This document shows positions 1-9,709 of a stretch of 64,000 nt of DNA, piece by piece. Position 1 is the first letter of the stretch; every line of letters begins with the position of its first letter. The position numbers and the translations under genes were made by a program. The DNA comes from Isoetes taiwanensis. Lineage: Eukaryota; Streptophyta; Lycopodiopsida; Isoetales; Isoetaceae. The DNA lies in assembly GCA_021234155.1 (NCBI GenBank), contig JAJEKV010000014.1:16090872-16154871 (forward strand), written 5' to 3'. Below the pieces are notes generated by a model. That model searched no databases. It was not told the origin of the DNA and saw only the letters and a list, made by a program, of their open reading frames with translations.

Positions 1-168
1 AATAAAACTATTTAATTCAATTCAATCTAGTTGTATGTGTTGTATTTGTGTATGTATATCGCTTAGTATGTATAGCGTATTTTTGTTCTTCTAATTGAAT
101 TGAATTGAGTTGAATTGAATTTGGATTTTTAATTTGCCAATGCCCCCCCTTGACATGAAATATTGCAG

Positions 169-1491
169 ATTCATCATCACTTTAAATGTGGCAACCTCAA
201 CTATGGCCTTCAGCACTCGCTCTCTGAATATGTTGTCATGATGGATGCTGATATGATCCTTCATCCTTCCTTTCTTCGCACCCTTCTTCCCCATATCATT
301 CACTCTCCTCAAGTCTCCTTTGTTCAAATCCCTCAATCCTACTATAATCTTCCAATTGGAGACCCTCTCAATGATGCCTCTGTGTCTTACTACCAACGTG
401 TCTTGGTCCAACGTAATACCTTGGGATTTGCAAGCTGTGTAGGCACTGGTGCTATCTTTAGACGCGAGCATCTTGATCACATTGGTGGCTTCCAACCTCA
501 GTCCATCACTGAAGACACCATGACAGCATTTGCATTGTTCAACAAAGGCTACAAATCTGTTTATTTGAATAAGAATCTTCAGATTGGTTTGACACCCTGG
601 ACCCTTGAAGGCTATTTGAAGCAACGACAGAGATGGTGTGTGGGAGCCATCCAACAATTCTCGTGCTCTTGGAAGGCCATGTTGGGTAGGACAAGTAAGC
701 TCACTTTCTTGGTTAAAGTTTCCTATTTTTGGCATACGGGCTATTACTATCTTTCCATCCTCAATGTTATCATGATGATTGTCTTTCTCTCCATACTGGC
801 TTTTCAACTAAAATTGAACATAGGAATTTCAATGGAGAGCAGAAATCTGATGCTTTATCTTGCTGCATACTTGGTTATTTGGCGACTTACATGGATTATT
901 CAATGGTGGGGTATTCCTCAACAAGTTCTAAGTCGAAATCGAGAAGAATCTCATTTCTGGTGGATGACCCCCTTTTTTCTTCAGACAGTAATGCGATCAA
1001 TCTTTGCATATAAGTCAACATTCAATTTTATTCCCACTAGCAGTGTCGATCGCGATGCCTCTAAAGTTGAGAAATCTTCCTTTGCTAAGATCCTCAATCC
1101 ATTGAAGCCCTTTATCTTTCACCTCACCTATGTTTCCTTAGTTATTCCTATTTGTATGAAGTCTTACATTGCTTATACACATGACCTTCACAATTGTGAG
1201 GAGGCTTTCCTCGTAGGCGGCATCTCCATCTTTCTTTTCACTACTAGTGTCCACATGCTAGTCCCTTTCTTCTATGTGATATGGCCCACAAGTTTTCCCT
1301 CGGGTCTTCGAAGTTCCCTATTAAAATATGGCACAAATGGAGTGCCCCAATTTTCAAGTGTTGATTGCATTCCTAAGTGGCATTGGCCTGTAGTTTTTTA
1401 CGAAATATTATCTTACTCTATAATTTTTTTTTGGTGTGGGGTGTTTTGTATAATTTTATTTGAACTAGATGCCATGTGGTGCAAAAAGTAA
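169..1491 (+). CDS. Last exon of a BcsA-type family 2 glycosyltransferase (cellulose synthase-like)
   Basis: This is the C-terminal two thirds of a processive membrane glycosyltransferase that would join UDP-sugars into a beta-glycan at a membrane. The open frame shows a GNLNYGL motif, then DAD (about residues 28-30 counted from base 163), GTGAIFRR (95-102), TED (116-118) and QRQRW (154-158). These are the substrate/metal, acceptor and product-binding motifs of GT2 synthases. About five hydrophobic membrane segments follow and the frame ends in TAA at 1491. A splice acceptor (tattgcag, 161-168) directly precedes the homology, so the N-terminal exons with the first catalytic Asp lie outside the window. 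The motif set resembles bacterial-type BcsA more than plant CesA/CslD, which use a DCD motif and carry plant-specific inserts. No frameshift is seen. The family assignment is firm; the polymer made is unknown. Confidence 0.85.
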   Translation: MHHHFKCGNLNYGLQHSLSEYVVMMDADMILHPSFLRTLLPHIIHSPQVSFVQIPQSYYNLPIGDPLNDASVSYYQRVLVQRNTLGFASCVGTGAIFRREHLDHIGGFQPQSITEDTMTAFALFNKGYKSVYLNKNLQIGLTPWTLEGYLKQRQRWCVGAIQQFSCSWKAMLGRTSKLTFLVKVSYFWHTGYYYLSILNVIMMIVFLSILAFQLKLNIGISMESRNLMLYLAAYLVIWRLTWIIQWWGIPQQVLSRNREESHFWWMTPFFLQTVMRSIFAYKSTFNFIPTSSVDRDASKVEKSSFAKILNPLKPFIFHLTYVSLVIPICMKSYIAYTHDLHNCEEAFLVGGISIFLFTTSVHMLVPFFYVIWPTSFPSGLRSSLLKYGTNGVPQFSSVDCIPKWHWPVVFYEILSYSIIFFWCGVFCIILFELDAMWCKK

Positions 1492-2439
1492 AATTGGTAA
1501 ATCAAGCACTTCTTCTTTGAAGGTAAAGCCAATGAGGTCTATAATTGTATTGGAAGTCTCTCCAATATGCATACTTCCTTGAATCCTTGTAAAGAAAGGG
1601 TTAAAATCCTTATTGGACTCTAAGGGAGAATCTAATAACTCTAGTTATCAATTTAGCAGTATTGGTGTCCCGTATAAGCCCAATAAGGCAATTATCGGTC
1701 TTTGCTCGGAGGTTGGGCTGAGGCTTTACGTGCCTCGGGCTGAGGATGTACTGCCGTGGCCATGCATTTCTGAGTATCAACCTCGGCTAGACCATTACCA
1801 TCATTTTTCTATTTACAAGAAATTTATTGTGCCCCGACTCCCCATCCAAAATCGATCAATATATATACAGCCACATGAGCAACATTTCTACATGTATATA
1901 CATAATGATTGATGGATAATATCATAGCTAATTTTAAAACTTCAACAATGTAACATGTTGGCAAAAATATGTACCTTGAATGCAAGGAATGAAGCAAGGG
2001 CGAATTAATACTTTAATTGCTTTCGAAGTGATAAAATGCTAGGAACGAAGTCTATCTAGACAATTGACATATGCCATTGCTTTTCTTTCGCCACATGTTC
2101 GCATTTTAAGCCACATGTAAATAATATCAAATACCACCAATATAATATAATAGGCATAATCATTTAGAATCGATCTCATAAACGAAATAATGTCAATACA
2201 AATCCATCGTAATCTATACCAAATAAACCATATGTTAATTCAACACATTAATCCCATGATGATTTATACATTTGCAAATGATGAATTAAGGCACATGTCG
2301 ATTTGTGCATTACATGTTAATGGTGGATATGCCATGTGCATATAAACATCAAAAACGATGCCCATATCCTCCTTAAAATCCCCCATAAAAAACCCCTTAA
2401 AATCCCCCTTTTCGTCGAATGGACATGATTTTCAGAAAC
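1492..2439. other. AT-rich flank, nothing recognised
   Basis: This stretch holds the 3' flank of the glycosyltransferase and AT-rich DNA. A 99-codon open frame at 1613-1912 has no recognisable domain or ATG-led homology. I see no gene or mobile element here. Confidence 0.5.
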
Positions 2440-2965
2440 GGGGTATTTGGCCATAATCCCCGTTGTGATTTTGTAGATTAATATCCCCTTATTTGAATTT
2501 TTTTTATATCCCCATTGCCATATGCAATAGTCATACCCCTTTTCTCACAAATAATATTCATACCCCTTTTTAGGAACAATCCCCCTTTGTGATTTTGTAG
2601 TTTAATATACCTTTATTCCGTTCATACCCCTTATTCAATTCATACCCCTCTTCTCAACCATCCTCCTTTTATGTTTATCCTCTTATGTTTAATATCCCCT
2701 TATTCCGTTCGTACCCCTTTTATGTTTATACTCCTTTTCTGTTCATACTCCTTTTATGTTTAATATCCCCTTATTCCGTTCATACCCCTCTTCTCAACCA
2801 TCCTCCTTTTGTGACCTTGTAATTTAATATCCCATACTGTTAATACCCTTTTCTCAAAAATCCCACTTCCGTTCATACCCCTCTTCTCAACCATCCCCCT
2901 TTTGTGACCTTGTATATAATATCCCGTACTTAGTTAATACCCTTTTCTCAATAATCCCCCTTTTT
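2440..2965. repeat. Degenerate pyrimidine-rich tandem repeat
   Basis: The plus strand repeatedly shows blocks such as 'tattccgttcatacccct', 'cttctcaaccatcctcct' and 'ttttgtgaccttgtaattta', with recurring 'aatatcccc'. The units are irregular (roughly 35-140 bp apart) and the strand is almost entirely C/T with A. It looks like an expanded, decayed minisatellite. No coding potential is visible. Confidence 0.7.
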
Positions 2966-3719
2966 TATTTTGTAGTTTACTTAGATCAGATAATAAAGCA
3001 TATGAAGATGTAGATTTGAATGCAGATAGGACGGAATTGGATGTGGATTCTATAAAACAAATTATGTTCCATACAAAAAATAAGAGAAACTGAAAATTAT
3101 ATGCAATTTCTTAATACCAAGACCATGAATATAGAAAGAACAAGTCAGTAAATCAGTCTATTAAGAGATCAAAGATCAGTACATTAGTCATTCCTTATAG
3201 CCAGCCAACTATGAGCTGACATCGAAAAACAAATCAGATACACAAAACCCCACTTGGTGAGCTTTTTTTTTTGGCAGCCAACTCAGAATTTTGCTCTAGT
3301 AAGTGCTTTACTACTAGATCTAGCTTCTCTAATTGACTGAGGTTTCGAATACCTTTAAAAATCCTTTGTCTAAACCTGTTTTGTTTTGTCCAGTAATCGA
3401 CAGGGGAAAAAACATTTCATATTGCAAACTCAGCCTCATTTTATCATGAATAATCCCCTTTTATCATGAATAATCCCCGTTCATTAGCAATGGCAAATGC
3501 ATAAAGCCTGGACCTATTTCAGTGTTATACTGCTGCTGCTCATCATGATTGACACAAAGCTGCCAACTATAGGACCATGGCATGCACTTAATGGCTAGTG
3601 TAGCTTACTCAATGCTGCTTTTACTGTAGCTGACAATCTGCTTCAGCAGCCATAAATACGGAATACTGAAGAACTTCAAATTTGAAGTAAACCCACTGTA
3701 AATAAATGGGAAAATTAGA
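2966..3719. other. Non-coding stretch with one short tandem duplication
   Basis: No gene is visible. A 20-bp direct duplication (ttttatcatgaataatcccc) lies at about 3439-3478. The rest is unique AT-rich sequence. Confidence 0.5.
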
Positions 3720-4552
3720 AGAATGCCCTTGTATTTTGGCGAAATTGTTAAAATGCCCCTATATTTTTATAAATTATCAGAATCCCCCTGTTTCGTGCCT
3801 GAGACAAAAATCGATCAATCGACCGCAAATTCTACCTTTATGCATTCAATACTCTATACTCTTCCTAATCAGGCCATGAACGCTCTTCTCATGGCATATG
3901 GCTCTAGAAGTCCGTGACTCGTGCAGTGAAGAAATTAAAGCTCCAAAGCTTCTGGAGCTACAAAAACTTAACTGAAACTCCAAAATTTTCATTGCAGGTA
4001 CATATGAAAAGCAAGCTCGAGGGTTCCTTTTTGTCTTTTTCTTTTGAATCATTTAGTTTCGGTTTCTTGATAGAAATCTTGAATAATGCTGAGCGGCAAA
4101 TGGTTGCATGCAAAAAGAAAAACAGAGAGGGAAGAAAAGCGAAGCTTTAATCTCTATTGCAGATAAATTTGAATCGGGATCATACCTTTACCGATGAAGC
4201 CGATGATGATTAACCTCTAGAGTTTCAATCGGCAGCATGGAATCAGTTATTCTAAGCACGAAAATAGAATTTGTGGCCGAGATTTGTTGACATTCTTCTC
4301 ACAGTGTTTCAGAGATTAAAGAGGATCATCCTCAAAACCTGCCGAATTCTTACTCGCCGTAGCTCAGATTATTCAGAGTTCCTCTTGTCACATATTGAAG
4401 CAGGCTATATTTTGGACGAATCAACAAGGAAGAAGGCCACAGAGTTCTAGAACGAGGCTGAAATGGATATGCGTACACGCCGTAAGGGCATTTTAACAAA
4501 TACTAAGAAAACAGGGGCATTTGGACAATTATGTAGGAAAACAGGGGCCTAA
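3720..4552. mobile_element. Candidate inverted-repeat element, about 0.8 kb
   Basis: The left end (3720-3795) and the reverse complement of the right end (4482-4552) share an imperfect arm built from a roughly 32-bp repeat with the core 'atgcccctgt...aaattgttaaa'. Each arm contains two copies. The interior has only short open frames (for example 3914-4150, 78 codons, lysine/serine-rich) and no transposase. I could not find a clear target-site duplication. It may be a non-autonomous DNA transposon, or a segment flanked by inverted copies of a simple repeat. Confidence 0.4.
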
Positions 4553-4838
4553 ATAAATTCAATTTAAAAATTTCAAGTTTCAAACATGGTATGTGTTAAG
4601 TGTTTACGCTTCCAGCCAGCTTACAGACATGACTATTAATGTCTGTAGAATGAAATTTGAAAGGAACATGCATAAATGAACAAGTACTTGTCTGGGTTAT
4701 TTCGTGTTTGCTTGGATATTTGTGCAAAGACCTAATCTCTAAGCTCCCCACGTTTCATTGTATGCTTATAAAGCTTGACAATCAATGACATCTCTCCAGA
4801 CAAACCAACATAAACAAAAGTGACAACGATTTACATAC

Positions 4839-4972
4839 CCTAAATGACACCACGTAAAATCCAAATTTTGCAAGGCCACTAACAGCATCAGCTCGAACTG
4901 TTGCATTTTCTAGTATAACACGGTTATACACATAGCGTATAAACTTATTGGGATCAGATGTGTTTGGACCTT
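4839..4972 (-). pseudogene. Orphan exon of coatomer subunit gamma (COPI coat)
   Basis: The minus strand encodes a block with the core motifs [23 protein letters not shown] and AVSGLAKFG, which matches the alpha-solenoid region of gamma-COP, the subunit that helps build the COPI vesicle coat at the Golgi. A plausible splice acceptor (tag at 4975-4973) and donor (GTATGT from 4838) bound the 134-bp exon. No neighbouring gamma-COP exons are recognisable. Conserved positions appear changed ([10 protein letters not shown] where the family usually has a serine/threonine-rich turn). It is probably a relic or captured exon rather than part of a working gene. Confidence 0.7.
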
Positions 4973-5944
4973 CTATGCAGCACTCTGTTGTTTTGCACAC
5001 CGACACATTGGGTTCTTTGAGCCGAGAGTGCCTGCAACTGGAAATCCCACTTTGCAAAATTGGACCTAGGCAAAAAATCATTCAAAATGCATATTGCACG
5101 CCAAGAAATTTGTAAAGCTTGTAGCTCACATACTGATTTATCCGCCATATCCAAAACTGCTGGGATGAGCATCAAACATTTATCTGACATAAATGAGTAG
5201 CACCCATTCTAAATCCGTCTCTTTGGTGCCGCCACTTCTTCTATCCAGAAGGCAATCTAAAACACAAACATATACCACTTAAGCACAGGATTAGAGACAG
5301 GGAAAAATCGCAGCTTGTTTCTGCAACAGATCTAACCTAGTCGTTTGAAGACTATCAAAGAAGCTTGACGAATCCATGGTCGAAATCCAAGTAAAAAATG
5401 GCTTGGCTAGGGTACTGCCCAGAGAATCTTCAAGAAACTACTTCGAAAATTTTGAAAAAAAGATAAAATAGATGCAATGTATCTGCAAATAAAACAACAA
5501 ATATGAAATAGAGTGGGATCAGAGCTCCATAGATTCAGCATCTAAGTAACTTACCGGGTTAGCAAGCCTTGTTTTGCCAAAACAAAATCAGAATAGGACC
5601 ATAGAACGATCATAGATCCCTGTTCAGCATGCCGCTCAGCCATTCGCTAGCCCATATTCCCGCATTCCGCTTGATCCTGCCGAGAACATTATCCTGCAGA
5701 GTCTCAGAGCTTGATTTACATGGTCCCCTTATTTGGCCAGCTGAAAATTGGCACAGAGAATGGACCGCCTGAGCAAGATTCGAATGGAGCCCTGGCCGTT
5801 CTTGGAGCTGCACTGTGGCCGCCATAGCCACAAAAAATGCATGAAAGAATGCTAGTGCTCTAGGGCACACGGCTGCTGGCCACAGCTCTGGGAACTGGAT
5901 CTGTTATCGGGTCTGCTAAACAAATCGAATGAACACAAATAGTA
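4973..5944. other. Unassigned DNA upstream of the Copia insertion
   Basis: No recognisable gene. An 86-codon minus-strand frame at 5610-5870 encodes a cysteine- and alanine-bearing peptide without a known domain. The last five bases (5940-5944, TAGTA) are the target-site duplication of the Copia element that follows. Confidence 0.5.
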
Positions 5945-6266
5945 TGTTGGATATTAGCCTTTTACAATAAGACAGGTGTCGAGGTTCGAGAGGTTACACC
6001 GCAACAGGTCAAAGCGCGTCAGGGGAAAACACAAAATAGAAGAAACGGGAGCGGCGCCTATTCGGTGACAGAGGAAGGGAAATCGATCGGAGCAACGTGA
6101 TAAATAATGAGAGGAGACGCTTTGAGAAGTAGTCCGGCAGGAAGGCACGACAAAGGAGCACCGGTTTGAAGACTGTAGCAGATCTGAGAAGGAAAGCAGG
6201 GGACATCAGATTGATTTCCGGCCAGGTTGCTTGGGCTCTCGGCTGCAGTGTGGGTTGATTACAACA
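5945..6266 (+). repeat. 5' LTR of Copia-1
   Basis: Begins TGTTGG and ends ACAACA. It aligns along its full length with 21604-21923, differing at about a dozen places, most of them at CAG or CTG trinucleotides. Confidence 0.95.
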
Positions 6267-6267
6267 G

Positions 6268-6280
6268 TGGTATCAGAGCC
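6268..6280 (+). promoter_or_regulatory. Primer binding site of Copia-1 (tRNA initiator Met type)
   Basis: The sequence TGGTATCAGAGCC starts one base after the LTR end. TGGTATCAGAGC is the usual plant Copia priming site for minus-strand DNA synthesis. Confidence 0.9.
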
Positions 6281-6288
6281 ACTAAGAT

Positions 6289-7100
6289 ATGGCCAGTCGG
6301 TTGGCGTTAACATATCTGAATAGCACAGAGGTTTTTGAAGGAGAGATTGGATTCCAACTTTGGAAGGCCAAAGTGATGCAGGCTCTCAAGGTGGACAAGC
6401 TATGGGATTTGGTTGATCCAACCAAAGGAAAGGCGACACCCCTGAAGCTAAAGATGAAAACAGAGACATCTGGATCTGGATCAGAGACTAAGGAAGAAGA
6501 TTTTTTGGAGGATGAACAAAGGAAGAAATTGCCAAAACAATAATCATGGCAAAATTGGGTGGCGATATTGTGCTTGAAATTCAGCACAAGCGTGCAAAGG
6601 AAATTTGGGTGTATCTTTTGGAAAGATATGAATCAAAAACGTCGTCACAGATTGATGTCTTGGAGATGAAGTTGCGAAATCTGCAGTACAAGAAAGGTGA
6701 CGATTTGAAGGTTTTGATACGCAATCTTAGGCTGCTTATACATGATCTGGAAGGAGCGGGAGTGCATTATAACGAGCAGCAAAAGGTATTAGCCTTAACT
6801 AGAGCTTTTCAGATTTCGTTTAAGGATCTTGCCATGTTGGTTAGAAGAACAACATCCACTCTGGATGAGGCAGTAGAAGCAATCAGAACGGAGCTTGAGC
6901 AAGATGTGCTGGTGAAAGCAGCTCCTCCCGAGGAAGGAGAAAAGGAAGAACATCCGTAACCTTGTACACAGGATGGAGGGGTCGAGGTCGTGGAAGAGGT
7001 ACAGAGGAAGGGGGAGAGAACATATACAGTGCTATGGATGTGAAGAGTTTGGGCATATCAAGGCAGAATGTCCAAATCGAGAAAAGTGGAGCCGAGGACG
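6289..7100 (+). pseudogene. Copia-1 gag (capsid and nucleocapsid), frameshifted
   Basis: Starts at ATG 6289 and encodes a plant Copia capsid of the UBN2 type (FQLWKAKVMQAL, then IWVYLLERYESK and LRLLIHDLEGAG), followed by a basic RGRG tract and a CCHC zinc knuckle (CYGCEEFGHIKAEC, about 7030-7071). The frame breaks twice: at 6541 (TAA, restart at 6546) and at about 6957 (TAA, restart at 6973). Each break looks like a small indel because homology continues in the next frame. Gag would form the virus-like particle; this copy cannot make a full product. Confidence 0.85.
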
Positions 7101-7270
7101 TGGTTCAACCAGCCGAGGAAGGGGGCGCGCGGTGGTAGCAACCATCGGAGAGACGTCGAGCAAAGAAACACCAACGGTAGGAGTTCTCACAGAAGAAAAA
7201 GTAAGTGAACATGATTTCCCTTTTGAGCTTATGCAGTCTATATCCAAAATCAATATTGAAAAAGAATCTT

Positions 7271-7969
7271 CAGATAGATCTAACACATTAACTGTAAATT
7301 CTGGAGCTGAAGTCTCCATAGTGAGCTCACCAGGCATATTGAAATGCATTGAGCCAAAGTGTGGATTTCAAAGCAGTGCAGATGGGCAATGGAGCATTGC
7401 AGAAGGTGCATGGCAAAGGGGATTTGCGGATCATAGTTAATGGAAAGAATGTTTTGAGTTTGCCAAATACATTATACGCCCCAGGGATGCTATTTAATTT
7501 GATTTCAGTTGCGAATTTGGTGGATAATGGGTATGATTTATTTTTTCATAAATATGGATGCAAGTTTATTAAAGGTGGTATTAAACTCTTTGAAGCTCAA
7601 AGAAGAGGGAATTTGTTTGAATTAGACATTAAGGCAATCAAAGATACAATCAATGAAGCATCTCCCCTTGATAGCATAAAGCTTTGGCACTTAAGGTTGG
7701 GTCATGTAAATTACAATAATATCAAGATTGCTAAAAGGGATAATCTTTTGGATGAGTTGCATTTTGAAAATGCTGAGATTGATGATGTCTGTGAAGCATG
7801 CATGTTAGGCAAACAACATAGATTGGCATTTAGAAATAAAGGAAGGAGAGCGCATGATTTGCTTGGACTAGTGCATTCAGACGTTCGTGGGCCTATGCAA
7901 GTTGAAAGTCGTGGCGCTAAGTCTTATTTCGCCACGTTTATAGATGATTTCGCACAAAGTGTTACTTTT
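7271..7969 (+). pseudogene. Copia-1 pol, part 1: protease and start of integrase
   Basis: The protease motif reads VNSGAEVSIV near 7294. The usual catalytic Asp of D(S/T)GA is Asn here (AAT instead of GAT), which should inactivate it. The frame changes near 7345-7360. The GAG-pre-integrase zinc domain (LWHLRLGH...CEACMLGK) and the first integrase Asp (LVHSDVRGP) follow. A stop at 7972 marks a further frameshift, with the integrase core continuing in the next frame from 7969. Confidence 0.85.
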
Positions 7970-9709
7970 TGAAAACCAAGGACCAAGTATTTGATGCCTT
8001 TAGGTTGTATGTTGCTGAAGTAGAAAGGGAGACATCATTGCAAGTTAAGTGTTTAAGGTCTGACCTTGGTGGAGAATATAGATCGTCAGAGTTTAACATG
8101 TATTGCCAGATGCGAGGAATACGGAGACAGTATACTTGCAGATATACGCCGCAACAAAATGGAGTGGCAGAGCGCAAAAATCGCACTATTATGGATGCAG
8201 CCAAATCCATGCTTAAGCATGCAGGGTTACCGAACAATTTATGGGGAGAAGCAGTTGCAGCAGCTTGTTATATTCAGAATAGGTTGCCCACAGTTACAGT
8301 AAAGAATGGAGTACCAGAAGAACTCTGGACAGGGAAAAGGCAGTCTGTGCGACGATTTAAGGTCTATGGATGTCTCGCCTATATGTTGGTGCCGGAAGAG
8401 TTAAGGAGAAAACTAGATGATCGCAGTGTGTGCACATTTTTAGTGGGTTATGACGAAGAGACGAATGGGTATAGATTGTATGATCCAGTCACGCGCAAAG
8501 TGTATGTGAGCAGAGATGTAGTATTTAATGAGAATGTCTTGTATAGAGATAGAAAAACTCTAGACCAGCATGAAGCTGAGGAATGGATACCGGTGGAAGA
8601 ATTGGAACTTGGGCCAGAAAGTAATAAGGGAGAAACAAGGGTTTCATCATCTGAGTTTAATGAAGCAGACATAGAATCAGAAACTGATGAAGTCATAGAA
8701 TCTGACATTACAGATGTTGGGGCTAACCCAGATGAGGTGCATGAGGTCATAGAGATCGATAGTGCTCCTCATGAACCGGAACTTGAACCAGAGGGAGTGC
8801 ATGAGACTATTGAGGTCGATAGTGCACCAGAAACTGGACACCAAGCAGGAGAAGGAAGTAGTAGAACAGCAGGACGAGCCCGACGTAGTGATGCAGAACG
8901 TCTAAAGGCTGAGGTGCCATTTGATACAGAAATGTACGGAAGAGAAGAAAGTGGAAAGATAACAAGACCACGAAAACCGAAGATTCTATCCTGTGTAATG
9001 GAACCAGAGACAGTAGGGCAAGCAATGACGGGGCAGGATGTAGACAAATGGCAAGAAGCTATGCAGAATCAGTTAGATTCATTTAAGAAGACAGGTACAT
9101 ATGAACTTGTGCCACGACCAAAGGATAAGAACGTTGTGGGAAGTAAATGGATCTTTAAAATTAAAAGAAGGGCGGATGGATCAATAGAGCGATATAAAGC
9201 GCGTTTAGTTGCAAAGGGATATACCCAGGAAGAAGGCATGGATTATAAGGACACTTTTTCTCCTATAGTCAAAATAACCAGTCTAAGAGCACTCATTGCG
9301 ATTGCAGTACAGAATGATATGGAAATAAATCATATGGATGTTAAGACGGCTTTCCTGAATGGGGATTTAGAAGAAGAAATCTATATGGAGCAGCCGCAGG
9401 GATATGAGCAAGGTAATGAAGTAGTATGCAAATTAAAAAAGGCAGTTTATGGACTTAGACAAGCAGCTAGACAGTGGTATTTGTGCATGAACAGATTCTT
9501 GATTTCTGTCGGGTTTATAAAATTAAAGACTGAAGGGAATCTATACATGAAAAGGGATGGGAATAAATGCTTGCTTATGGCCCTTTATGTGGATGATTGT
9601 GTCATTGTGAGCAATGACAAAACCATGCTAGAAAATTGCAAAACTTTGTTGACTAGCCGCTTTCAGATGACAGACTTGGGAGATCTTGAGAAGTTACTAG
9701 GGATGGAAG
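7969..9709 (+). pseudogene. Copia-1 pol, part 2: integrase core and reverse transcriptase
   Basis: A long uninterrupted frame carries the integrase motifs SDLGGEY and NGVAERKNRT (second Asp and the Glu), then an acidic linker (about 8560-8900, rich in Glu and Ser). The Copia reverse transcriptase follows (GSKWIFKIKRRADG, ARLVAKGY, DVKTAFLNGDLEEEIYM) with catalytic YVDD at 9586-9597. It is cut at LLGMEV by the nested Gypsy element. The remainder resumes at 20756 in the same reading frame once 11,046 bases (element plus one duplication) are discounted, so the frame was open when the Gypsy element inserted. Confidence 0.93.

Noticed and set aside
1613-1912. 99-codon frame after the glycosyltransferase
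   Set aside because: No ATG-led start, no domain, AT-rich surroundings.
5610-5870. 86-codon minus-strand frame upstream of Copia-1
   Set aside because: No recognisable domain, promoter or splice sites. It could be chance.
7032-7349. Minus-strand frame across the Copia-1 zinc knuckle
   Set aside because: A shadow of the gag/pol coding region on the opposite strand.
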